From assembly GCA_018398765.1 (NCBI GenBank), contig JAHBMJ010002784.1, forward strand, positions 1-15,000: a stretch of DNA of 15,000 nucleotides, written 5' to 3'. The notes under the pieces were generated by a model. The model saw only the letters and a list, made by a program, of their open reading frames with translations. It was not told where the DNA came from and ran no database searches. This document shows positions 1 to 8,717 of this stretch, piece by piece. Position 1 is the first letter of the stretch. Every line of letters starts with the position of its first letter. This stretch comes from Chromera velia. Lineage: Eukaryota > Sar > Chromeraceae. Both the position numbers and the translations under genes were made by a program.

Positions 1-368
1 TTGAATAAGATTTCGCTCTGTTTCAACCTCTTTTTCGTCGGGAGTTTCAGAAAAACATGCAATGGACCGTAAGCATACATTGCAAACTTATTTTGTTAGT
101 CGTTCTACAAGGATCTGTCCTCATCCTTTGTCGGTCTGACAGGATCTAATTCGGATTTCCTGTCTGCCCACATCAAGGCTTTCTCATGAACCGCACCTCT
201 GTCTAACAAGTTGCCCTCCTCACTCTTCTTGTGGTACCTCGTCTCTTCTTCTCTGTGCTTCCATGTCCATTCCTTACCATTTACAGCAACTATCAGGGGG
301 TTTTGCTTTTCTTCTCTTGTCCTGTCGGTCAATGCTATGATTGTGCGAGTTATTGATGTGGGATGCAG

Positions 369-618
369 ATTGGGAACCAGAGGTGGTTTGTGGACATTGG
401 TGCGGGGCTGAGAGGGCAACTGAGTTTGAACGCAATCAACTTGCCCGACTCTGTTCAGGTCTGTCTATCGGTTTGATTGCATGCCTCTGTCTGTGCCTAT
501 TTGTCTGTTTGCCTGTCGGAGCTTTTGCTTGTCTTCCTGCGCGTCTATCTCGATTTTTGTCTTCTTTTTCTTGTTTTTTATGACTCCTCTCGGTCTTCTC
601 TCTCTCTCTCTCTCTTTC

Positions 619-650
<32 letters not shown>

Positions 651-873
651 GTTTTCTTGTTTTCTTCAGCTCACGTGGTGTGAGAGGTGTATAGACGCAA
701 AAGGCATCTCTGAATCTCGCTCTGTCTGTCGCTTACTTCCGCCCTCCCCCCCTTCCGAGGTCAATCCATTTGCCTGTCTATCAGTACGTCTCTGTCTCCG
801 CATGCTGGCTGTGTCTTTCTTTGCCACACCATCTGTCGCTCTACCTGCCTGGCAAGGGACCCTTCGGCCTGCC

Positions 874-905
<32 letters not shown>

Positions 906-906
906 G

Positions 907-944
<38 letters not shown>

Positions 945-1316
945 TCCTCTGTTTCTCCCCCGCTCTCTGTGTCATCAAGCGTCCGTTTGCGCGCACATTC
1001 CTCTTCAACGGCCTTCTGGGTGAGTTTACTCATCTCTGAGTGAGCCCCCCTCTATGGGGGTGCGTTGCGGGTTGATTTCACTGTCAGTGTGTGTGTGTAT
1101 ATTCTCCAATGTTCTCGTGACTCGTTGCTATTCTCGCATGTAAAAGGACTGTTTCCTTGTGGTCCCTTGCGTTCCTCGTCTTTCGTGTGTCAGCGTCGAA
1201 GAACGGATGAAGACATGATGGAAATGAGAAAATATTTCGTAGAAGGGGACGTTGTCTCGGTCGGTCAGTCAGTCAGTCAGTCAGTCAGTCAGTCAGTCAG
1301 TGAGTTAGTCTGTTCG

Positions 1317-1358
<42 letters not shown>

Positions 1359-2782
1359 CGCTCGCTCGTTCCCTCGTTCGTGCGCTCGCTCGCTCGCTCG
1401 CTCTGTTTGGGTGTACGTATGTGAGAGAGAAAGAGAGGGGAGAGAGAGAGGGAGCATGTGAATGTGACTAGTTTTGGTCACTCGGTCCTTCGATAGTCAG
1501 TTGAAGATTTTGGGTTAAGTGGCGATTCACGTAGAGGTCTGAAGAAGAACATTGTGTTTGTCCTTTCCATGTCTGACTGCCTTTCTGTCTTCAAGAATTG
1601 CATAAATGAATTCTCTGCCCGACCTACCTTCTGATTTGCCCTGTGCTTCCTTCATTCCCCTTCTCTTCCCTTCCCTTCTAAACAAACCCCAAAAAACAAA
1701 AATTCAGACGGAAATCCAAAAGTGGTCCAGCGATACAGTCCAACTGCACACACGAAGCGCCAAGTACGGAAAGGTTAGTGAGCTGCATGAAAATTTCAGT
1801 GCAAGTACCCATGCGGGTATGTTGAAAGAAAGACAGAATACCGCCTATCAACACAGAGATAGGAGTCAATGCAGTACGAAAAACGATCCCATTCTAGATT
1901 TATTCCTCCCCCCTTCCACCGCAAGCGAAGGACCCTCGTCTTTTCTCTCTCTCTCGGTATCTCTCAAAGTTCAAGACAGAGAAAATTTGATGTCAGCCAC
2001 TGTGCCTCTCTCTTCCTTTTGGTAGCCTGCATCCAATTTGCAAAAAGTCGAAGAGAGAAAATCTCATATTGTCCCTCTTCGCCTCCTTTGCTCCTTCTCC
2101 TCCTGCAAGAAAAGAGCAACAGCCTTTGAGCCATTGTTTCCTTCGTCTCTTCATTCCTTCTCTGTTTTTTTTTTTCTTCCCTTACCGATGATCTCTCTGT
2201 CTTCAACCAACTCTTTCCTTTCCTTCTCTCACTGCAGCTGCAAAACGGATGTCTGGTTAAGGTGACTCCGCAGCTGGTCAGTCTGTCTCTCTGAGATGTC
2301 CATATGTTGCGAGAGAGACGCAAAACGTGGACATCTTCACGGCTTTCTCCGTCCGTCCGTCCCTCCCTCCCTCAGTCTGTGGCAGCGATGACCCTCCCAT
2401 CTGGCCTGCAGATCCCATGTAGGCAGAGAGAGCCTTGGAGTCCTCTGACCGCTCCATGAGTCTCCTTCCGTCTCTCTGCATCTTTTCTCTGCCTTCCCTG
2501 AGCCTCACTCATCAGTTGGCTGCCGCCCAACAGTTTCCTTCCGTCTGTTGGAATGAGGGAAATGGACCAGGGCCAAGGTGTAGGCTCCTTGCTACTTGCT
2601 CCTTTGATTGACTTTCCTCTCTGCATTCAGGTTCGACGGCAACAACTCCACTTCATCAAACTAGCTTGCGGCGTCTCCATTGTTCTCGGATGCAATGGGT
2701 GGGTAGATGTGGATGACTGGCTATGCTTTGCTCTTGTTTGTGGAAGCCTGGCTGTCGGGTCTTTGCTTCCGTTGGGGAGTGG

Positions 2783-2821
<39 letters not shown>

Positions 2822-3409
2822 GGTGTGTGTGTGTGTATGTGTGTTGACAATTTTTCTTCACGCAAAAGCGTAAGTGTAAATGACGGCCTGTAGGGTTCTT
2901 CCTCTGTGAGGAATGCGTGTTCGACAATACGTATGGGTGACACTTGCAGGCTTTGGCGGCTCTGCGGCAGCAATCTTGTTTCTGCGAGCATTCACCTGTC
3001 TTGTATGCTCCCTTCTTGCACTTGATTGATATGACCTGTGGTCTGTCTCTCGAGGTTTTGTGCTGAATTCTGTAGGGCTCATGTGCAAAAGGGGGGCAAT
3101 CTGTTCACTTTTTTTTTCTCTCCTCGTCTTTTCTCTCTCGTCTCTTCCGGTCCTACAGGCAAATCTGGGTGGGGCTTCCAAATAGGGACTCCCACCTTGA
3201 CACCCTCAACTATGCAATGTCGTCTGCCGAGTATGAAAACGTGCCGATAGAAAAGAGAAAGGAGATCGCGAGGGTCGGTTGGTCGTCCCTCTCTCATTTT
3301 TCCTGCCTGCCTACCTGCTCTCCTCTGTCTAGTCTCTGTCTCTGTCTTTCTTGCTTATTTTTGGTTTGAGAAGAAAAAAAAAGTGAAGTCTTACTGCATG
3401 TCTGTCTGT

Positions 3410-3444
<35 letters not shown>

Positions 3445-4054
3445 CTTGCCTGTCTCCTTTTTTTTATGAAGAATCGTTCTTTTCATTTTCGTTGGTCAAC
3501 TTTCTGATTCAAGATGCAGGTGCGGAACTGTATTGCCGCTCTCGGAAAACTGTACATGGATGTTACCCCAGCAGTAAGTCTTTTTCTCGGTGTGACGCGA
3601 CTGAGCGACCTTTCTGTTTCTGGCTGCGTGTGTAATAGTGGTTGATACGACACTCAGCACTTCTCCCTGGACAAGTGCCAAATGCCGTGAACAATGAACA
3701 TAAGCCCTTCTCTTGAGATCCATTGCGTTCCTTATGGTGCCGCAAGTGACGAAGTATGTGGAACACTGTACCGCTGCGCATCTCCGGCATCTCATCCTTT
3801 CTAATCTATCAACAGAATCAGAGAAATTGAAAAAAAAGAAAAGAAATTGGAAAGAATAGAAGAAAATGCAGTTGAACAAAAAAACATTTTCACGTCTGCA
3901 GTCGATCGAGCAGATGTATGAGGCCAGCGTCTCCCTTGAGCTTGACCCCAAAGACCTCCTCTCGGCCTCTCAGGTAGTGGCAGTTGCACGAAAGGCTAGG
4001 TTGTTGGAGAGGGAGGAGGAGACATCAAGCAAAAGACGACAACAGAGGGCGTAG
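369..4054 (+). CDS. RRP4: Exosome complex component RRP4 (EXOSC2), 5'-partial, eight exons visible
   Basis: RRP4 is an S1/KH cap subunit of the RNA exosome that helps guide RNA into 3'-5' decay and processing in nucleus and cytoplasm. Exons: 369-458, 1194-1259, 1708-1773, 2238-2276, 2631-2698, 3159-3273, 3520-3573, 3902-4054 (stop TAG). Joined, they give 216 residues in one frame. Family landmarks in order: the S1 end (GNQRWFVDIG, then NAINLPDSVQ), RRRTDEDMMEMR, FVEGDVVS, LHTRSAKYGK, then the KH domain with its diagnostic GxNG as GCNG followed by IWVGLP, then VRNCIAAL and a basic C-terminal tail (KRRQQRA). Known eukaryotic RRP4 aligns almost without gaps across every junction, which fixes the splice sites. 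An in-frame TGA at 354-356 shows that 369 is an acceptor, so the N-terminal domain and the start of S1 lie before the window; bases 1-368 are read as intron. The introns are CT-rich and full of microsatellites. Confidence 0.93.
592..660 (+). repeat. (TC)n/(TTTC)n microsatellite in RRP4 intron
   Basis: A pure pyrimidine tract of CT then CTTT units inside the 735-bp intron at 459-1193. It has no coding meaning; the long Ser/Phe/Leu frame here is an artefact of the repeat. Confidence 0.95.
872..950 (+). repeat. (CTTT)n/(CT)n microsatellite in RRP4 intron
   Basis: A second pyrimidine tract in the same intron: CTTT units, a short interruption, then CT units. The same order of units as at 592-660 reversed suggests independent slippage growth. 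Confidence 0.95.
1260..1302 (+). repeat. (GTCA)n array starting exactly at an RRP4 splice donor
   Basis: The donor GTCGGT at 1260 runs without a break into about nine GTCA units. The copies look like donor sites themselves (GTCAGT). In every frame of this strand the array reads Val-Ser-Gln-Ser with no stop. Confidence 0.95.
1319..1403 (+). repeat. (TC)n then (TCGC)n tract in RRP4 intron
   Basis: CT dinucleotides to about 1355, then degenerate TCGC/TCGT units to about 1403. It lies just downstream of the GTCA array in the same intron (1260-1707). Confidence 0.9.
2784..2845 (+). repeat. (GT)n microsatellite in RRP4 intron
   Basis: An alternating TG run with a central GTGGGTGGGTGGG interruption, in intron 2699-3158. 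GT runs of this length can adopt Z-DNA and slip easily. Confidence 0.95.
3399..3456 (+). repeat. (TGTC)n/(TGCC)n microsatellite in RRP4 intron
   Basis: TGTC units pass into about ten TGCC units in intron 3274-3519. The units differ by a C/T change, as expected from point mutation of a slipping tetranucleotide. Confidence 0.95.
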
Positions 4055-4540
4055 TGGAATAACGTTTTGAAGCGATATAAAAACGTCTTTGATTCACATT
4101 CTTAAATCAAATTATCTATATATATTTAAATTTATGTCTGTGTAAGTTTTTTATTCAAAACTCCACCTATATAGGCTATAGCATCAATGAACTAGTCAAT
4201 CAATCAAAACATATTCAACAACAATAATAAACTATTATGTAAATCTATGAAAATCATTCGTGTATCAAGCTAGGTCTTAACTTCAAAATTTATCAATTTT
4301 ATTGTATTACGCGTAATTCCCCAAAGTTATCTATAATTAGAAATTAATTTTAGATAATCATACAGTTTGATTTAGATGTAATCAGTATGCAATCGTGGTG
4401 TTGTCTTTAATGGATAACAATTTCATATGTTAATCAATTATTTTGTTATTTGACTACTACGCAGTCTAAACAGCATAGATTTCATAAGAATCGGTGACTT
4501 TTTCATGTGAATTTAAAAGTTAAAAACCAGAAAGTACCGG
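4055..4540. other. AT-rich spacer after RRP4, no gene seen
   Basis: Composition drops sharply to AT-rich immediately after the RRP4 stop, with TATATATTTAAATTTA-type sequence and many stops in all frames. An AATAAA word at 4226-4231 could be the RRP4 polyadenylation signal, but in AT-rich sequence that is weak evidence. No terminal inverted repeats or protein remnants were found. Confidence 0.6.
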
Positions 4541-4578
4541 AGAGTGACGATTCTTAGGGAACAGTGGGAACTCGTTAG

Positions 4579-4621
4579 GCCCGGTTTGCCGGCCGGGCGT
4601 TGCGGGGCCGTAGCCCCCCGC
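4579..4621. repeat. Two adjacent GC-rich hairpins
   Basis: GCCCGG (4579-4584) pairs with CCGGGC (4593-4598), and GCGGGG (4602-4607) pairs with CCCCGC (4616-4621). Both have 8-nt loops and sit three bases apart. They stand out as a GC-rich island right after the AT-rich spacer and about 20 bp before a TATATATAG sequence at 4639-4647. Confidence 0.5.
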
Positions 4622-4900
4622 CGTACGCCGATCGAAAGTATATATAGAATACCTAATAGGTGCATGACAGCCGCGGGTGGCGCGCGCGCATTCCGAGCGT
4701 ATAGTGCGCGCTTGGACACGGAAACAAAGGTCAGTCACGAGACCACAGCAAAGCTGAATTAAGATAAATGACTGCTTTTTCAAGGGAACAGTCAAAGCCA
4801 AAGGGCCATGAAACTTGTTCTTGTGTGGAGAACCTCTTCCCAGTCTTTTGCATCATGCATTCGATCGGAACTCAGAAAACCTTGAATGCATGAGTGCAAA

Positions 4901-4909
4901 TATATATAT
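4901..4909 (+). promoter_or_regulatory. TATA-like element upstream of the 199-codon frame
   Basis: TATATATAT lies 44 bp before the ATG at 4953. Spacing would suit a short 5' leader, but TATA runs also occur elsewhere in the window (for example 4639-4647 and 7960-7976), so its role is inferred. Confidence 0.3.
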
Positions 4910-4952
4910 GAATGCCCGTTGGAGTTGAGTCTCGTTCTCTAGTCCTGCATGC

Positions 4953-5552
4953 ATGACGAGCGGAGAGGACTCAGGGGGCATTCGCTCTGATGGGCTGCCT
5001 CTCTGGCTTCGATTCGATGTTTGCTTAGCTTCTTCGGGATGGAGTACCGTTTTTGTGTTGGCCGGACTGTTTGCTTTGTTTCTTCTTCGGCAGACAGAGT
5101 ATTCCTTGGTGTTTCGTTTGCGTCGTTTGTTTTTTGGGAAGGGACAGGCTGCCACTTGTCCGCAAAGTGAAGAGGACTTGTTGAGTACACGGGTGCAGGC
5201 TGGCGACGGAAAGAAGACGGGCGTCAGCAGCAACAAAGGCAGGTCGAAAAAGAGGCCGACAGCAAAGCCAAGACAGCAATCGGAGACGGAGAGGGAGCCC
5301 GGAATATCTTCATACGAGACCCCCCCCCCAGCCGCGAAGAGTCACACGATGTATGTACACTACGGTCCAGACGACAAGGGGCGGCCTAACTGGGACACCT
5401 TCGGCCACTCTCCGTGGGAGAAGCGGCAGGGTCAGCAGACCAATAGACGGAAGATTGTCTCGTCAAAGGAAGACGACTACTATTTGGAGAAGGTTGGCGG
5501 GGTCTGGCAAAAGAGAACCAAGGACCGCGTCCTAGAGAAGCAACAGAGATAG
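4953..5552 (+). CDS. Hypothetical single-pass membrane protein, intronless
   Basis: An uninterrupted 199-codon frame with balanced composition, unlike the repeat-driven frames around it. I do not recognise the family. Residues 1-28 are polar with a few charges; residues about 29-46 (GWSTVFVLAGLFALFLL) form one hydrophobic segment, followed by a basic stretch (FRLRRLFFGK, 54-63) that predicts a cytosolic C-terminal side by the positive-inside rule. Residues 85-130 are Ser/Lys/Pro-rich and probably disordered. The tail has aromatic/charged patches: YVHYGPDDKGRPNWDTFGHS (134-153), then EDDYYLEKVGGVWQKR. The short lumenal end, one membrane span and basic tail recall small ER-membrane proteins such as selenoprotein S, but there is no convincing sequence match and no selenocysteine signal was seen. 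It is flanked by an AT-rich/GC-hairpin spacer and a large repeat tract. Start chosen as the first ATG after TATA. Confidence 0.55.
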   Translation: MTSGEDSGGIRSDGLPLWLRFDVCLASSGWSTVFVLAGLFALFLLRQTEYSLVFRLRRLFFGKGQAATCPQSEEDLLSTRVQAGDGKKTGVSSNKGRSKKRPTAKPRQQSETEREPGISSYETPPPAAKSHTMYVHYGPDDKGRPNWDTFGHSPWEKRQGQQTNRRKIVSSKEDDYYLEKVGGVWQKRTKDRVLEKQQR

Positions 5553-5751
5553 CTTGGACATAAATCAGAGGTTTGCTCGTGTGCTTCTACTGACAAATCA
5601 AGCCACTTGTCTATGCACCTTGAAAGTATATCAAGAAGACTAGTGGCCCTGTGAGGAACGTGTATCTCTCCCTGAGAACATCACTGGCTGCCCGTTAGTG
5701 GTGTGTACTTACTGCATTCTGCATCTAGACCAGTCCGCCTTCCTGCCTGGT

Positions 5752-5981
5752 TGTTTGTGTGTCTTGCGTCTCTGTCTGCTTGTTTCTCTTTGTTTTTATC
5801 TGCGTCCGTCTGTCAGTCTGTCTGTCTGGTCTCTCTGTTCTTCTGTTTATTCTTCCGTCTCTTTACCTGTCTCTCTATCTGTTGGTCTGTCTTTCTGTGC
5901 TCTGTTGGTCTGTTGGTCTACAAGCTTGTGTCCCTACCTGCCTCTCTGTAACCTGTGTACTGGTCTCTCTGTCTAGCTGTC
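5752..5981. repeat. CTGT-rich degenerate simple-repeat tract
   Basis: Degenerate CTGTCTGT/CTCTCTGT sequence, pyrimidine-biased on the + strand. It directly precedes the purine-biased CAGACA arrays, of which it is the approximate reverse complement. The open frames over it (Cys/Leu/Ser/Val) are repeat artefacts. Confidence 0.85.
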
Positions 5982-5985
5982 AGTC

Positions 5986-6640
5986 TCGCACAGACAGGCA
6001 CAGACAGATACAGACAGACACAAACAGACACAAACAGACACCGACACAGACGCAGACACAGACAGACAGACACAGACAGACAGACACAGACAGACAGACA
6101 GACAGACACAAACAGACAGACACAGACAGACAGACACAGACAGACACAGACAGACACAGACAGACACAGACAGACAGACACAGACAGACAGACACAGACA
6201 GACACAGACAGACACAGACAGAGANNNNAGTCTCGCACAGACAGACACAGACAGACACAGACACAGACAGACAGACACAGACAGACAGACACAGACGGAC
6301 AGACACAGACAGACAGACACAGACAGACACAGACGGACAGACACAGACGGACAGACACAGATGGACAGACACAGACGGACAGACACAGACGGACAGACAC
6401 AGACGGACAGACACAGACAGACAGACACAGACACAGACAGACAGACACAGACACAGACAGACAGACACAGACACAGACAGACAGACACAGACACAGACAG
6501 ACAGACACAGACACAGACAGACAGACACAGACACAGACAGACAGACACAGACACAGACAGACAGACACAGACACAGACAGACACAGACAGACACACACAG
6601 ACACACACAGACACACACAGACACAGACAGACACACACAG

Positions 6641-6673
<33 letters not shown>

Positions 6674-6698
6674 GACTGGCAGACAGACAGACAGACAG
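5986..6698. repeat. CAGACA/CAGA satellite-like array with an assembly gap
   Basis: A mix of 4-bp CAGA and 6-bp CACAGA units in higher-order patterns. A 14-bp CGGACAGACACAGA pattern dominates about 6292-6420, and a 20-bp pattern (CAGA units plus CACAGA units) repeats about eight times over about 6421-6590. The array decays into CACACA near 6640-6670. Four Ns at 6225-6228 mark a scaffolding gap, so the true length is unknown. Open frames on both strands read only Thr/Asp/Arg/Gln or Cys/Val/Ser/Leu. Confidence 0.95.
6225..6228. other. Assembly gap (4 N)
   Basis: Four Ns inside the array. The first 16 bases after the gap (6229-6244, AGTCTCGCACAGACAG) exactly repeat 5982-5997, the left edge of the array. 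This suggests the two contigs overlap or duplicate the same edge. Confidence 0.95.
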
Positions 6699-6986
6699 AA
6701 TTTAATTAACTGATTCTCGTACTTATCTTTACGGCGCCTGAATGCAGGTCGTTGCATCTGAATAGACTGAACTAACAAACTTGATTGTATATAATGAAAA
6801 CGAGAGCTAGAATGAAAGTCATTATGACACCGCAGTCTGAGATTCTGACAATTAGAATTCTGAATATCCTTATACAATAAATTTCATAATTAATATTGAA
6901 GGCTGTACTAGCCGCTACTAGGCCTATCACAGAGAAAAAAAAAATAATTTAAGCCCATCCTCGCTTAGTTTTTTTTTTTTTTTTTT
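6699..6986. repeat. 288-bp exact repeat, copy A
   Basis: Begins AATTTAATTAACTG and ends in a T-tract cut by the next gap. It is identical over its whole length to 7339-7626. It is AT-rich, non-coding and carries an A-tract/hairpin/T-tract at its right end (6935-6986). The left neighbour is the CAGACA array. Confidence 0.95.
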
Positions 6987-6990
6987 NNNN
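6987..6990. other. Assembly gap (4 N)
   Basis: Four Ns directly after an 18-T run next to a hairpin. This is a typical place for sequencing or assembly to fail. The sequence resumes in the middle of a CAGACA array. Confidence 0.95.
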
Positions 6991-7290
6991 ACACAGACAG
7001 ACAGACACAGACAGACACAGACAGAGACAGACAGAGACAGACAGAGACAGACAGACAGACAGAGACACAGACAGACACAGACAGACACACAGACACAGAC
7101 AGACACAGACAGACACAGACAGACACAGACAGAGACAGACAGAGACAGACAGAGACAGACAGACAGACAGAGACACAGACAGACACAGACAGACACACAG
7201 ACACAGACAGACACAGACAGACATAGACAGACACAGACGGACAGACACAGACAGACACAGACACAGACAGACACACACAGACACACAGCT
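6991..7290. repeat. Second CAGACA-type array with 108-bp higher-order repeat
   Basis: CAGA, CACAGA and GAGACA units. A block starting ACAGAGACAG at 7021 recurs at 7129, giving a 108-bp higher-order period with two near-exact copies, the second diverging near 7220. The array ends at a short non-repeat stretch (about 7288-7338) that the first array does not have before its 288-bp unit. Confidence 0.9.
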
Positions 7291-7338
7291 AGACAGAAAC
7301 AGGCGCTGAGGGCACACCTAGGGACAGTGGGACACATA

Positions 7339-7626
7339 AATTTAATTAACTGATTCTCGTACTTATCTTTACGGCGCCTGAATGCAGGTCGTTGCATCTG
7401 AATAGACTGAACTAACAAACTTGATTGTATATAATGAAAACGAGAGCTAGAATGAAAGTCATTATGACACCGCAGTCTGAGATTCTGACAATTAGAATTC
7501 TGAATATCCTTATACAATAAATTTCATAATTAATATTGAAGGCTGTACTAGCCGCTACTAGGCCTATCACAGAGAAAAAAAAAATAATTTAAGCCCATCC
7601 TCGCTTAGTTTTTTTTTTTTTTTTTT
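7339..7626. repeat. 288-bp exact repeat, copy B
   Basis: Identical to 6699-6986. Here the right flank is present (CATCCGACGATG after the T-tract). The left flank (GGGACAGTGGGACACATA) differs from that of copy A, so the copies are not a simple overlap of one contig end. Confidence 0.95.
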
Positions 7627-7627
7627 T
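7575..7627. repeat. A-tract / 18-nt hairpin / T-tract element, version 1
   Basis: A-tract (7575-7584), then TAATTTAAGC, with TAAGC (7590-7594) able to pair with GCTTA (7603-7607), then a 19-T tract. The A- and T-tracts could extend the stem. The same element is in copy A at 6935-6986. Confidence 0.6.
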
Positions 7628-7662
7628 CATCCGACGATGTTAGGTGACAAACAACTGTTGTT

Positions 7663-7718
7663 CAAGTGTTGCATAAGTGTTGTTTTGATGTTGCACAAGT
7701 GTTGCTTAGGTGTTGTGC
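7663..7718. repeat. Degenerate ~11-bp AAGTGTTGC tandem repeat
   Basis: Five imperfect units around AAGTGTTGCAT lie between the two hairpin elements, sharing a GTGTTG or ATGTTG core. No coding sense is apparent on either strand. Confidence 0.6.
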
Positions 7719-7779
7719 AAAAAAAAAAAGAAAAAAATAATTTAAACCAATTCTGGTTTACTTTTTTTTTTTTTTTTTT
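7719..7779. repeat. A-tract / 18-nt hairpin / T-tract element, version 2
   Basis: An interrupted A-tract (7719-7737), then TAATTTAAACC, with TAAACCA (7743-7749) able to pair with TGGTTTA (7754-7760), and an 18-T tract (7762-7779). It has the same layout and the same 18-nt stem-loop length as 7590-7607 but a different stem sequence. Confidence 0.6.
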
Positions 7780-8717
7780 CGTTGTGATATGCGTAGAGCC
7801 GCTATATAGATTGAGCGTCAGCGAGGAATCTAGCCGGGAATTTAGCAAAATGTAACGGAAAATGCAGAGAAACTGGCAAAACCGTGCTAAAACGAACCCT
7901 CAGGTGAACTTAGAAGAGGTTAATTGGGAGGTTAATCCTGTCATCCTGTATTCTTCCGGATATATATATATATATAAATCCCACCCTTTAACTTATACTA
8001 TTAGTGTACTATCCTACTGTAATCCTATAAGTACTTTACTTCTAGCCATACTTAAATTAAATTCAAGTTAGAATTCAATGTATAAATCTAATTAGTTTGA
8101 TTGGCACATAATTAGAATGATGACTCCGAGCATGCAATATTCTAATTCGAATCAATTTTTTTGAATGCATGTTTGGCTAGATGTTTGGAAAGCTTTGCAT
8201 ACATTCACAAATCTGACATGAATGAAAAACTTGTCAACGATCGAATTTTTGTTTTCCTAGCTCGCGATCTGCACTTCGAATCGCGTTGTCCTGTCGAGCC
8301 TGGGTGTCACTCACGTCTTCTTTTTAGCTCATGAACCATTAGCTCCTGATTCACATGCATCCATCATCAATGATTGGAACAAGTCATCGTTTCATGTATG
8401 AGTCATTGTTTCATTTGCATTGAATCCATAAGAACAGCGTGAGGGTCCCAGCTGTTTGCAGAGACGCCCTCCCTCCGCACGTCAGGCCGGGTCGGCATGA
8501 ACTAACGAATCCCACGCAGTCCATGCAGAAAGCCGCCTAAATCAGGCAGGCCGACGACACCCTGGCCCCTCAACCCTTCAACCCCCCGAGTGCGTACAGT
8601 TACAGAGCTGCCCCCATCCCCTCCCCACACGGTCTATCAAAAACCTCCTTCGCTCTTCTTCTTCTTCTCAGACTGTCTTCATGCATGCACCTATCTACCC
8701 CGACCCCACACAACACC
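7780..8717. other. Gene-free spacer downstream of CHMP1
   Basis: AT-rich to about 8420, with a (TA)n run at 7960-7976 and repeated AATTAGAAT-like words, then of mixed composition to 8717. There is no convincing exon on either strand; frames are short and lack domain features. It should contain the 3' untranslated region of the minus-strand CHMP1 gene, but no clear polyadenylation signal was identified. Confidence 0.5.

Noticed and set aside
481-1023. 180-codon + strand frame rich in Ser, Phe and Leu
   Set aside because: It lies within an RRP4 intron and follows CT and CTTT microsatellites.
2936-2998. Apparent hydrophobic exon (GFGGSAAAILFLRAF) after a TTGCAG acceptor
   Set aside because: RRP4 homology joins the GCNG exon directly to IWVGLP, so this sequence belongs to the intron.
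6240-6600. CRISPR-like periodic array
   Set aside because: There are no unique spacers, the repeat is continuous and simple, and the genome is eukaryotic.
5955-6713. Long open frames on both strands (230-320 codons) through the CAGACA arrays
   Set aside because: They encode only Thr/Asp/Arg/Gln or Cys/Val/Ser/Leu repeats, exist in several frames at once because the unit lacks stops, and cross N gaps.
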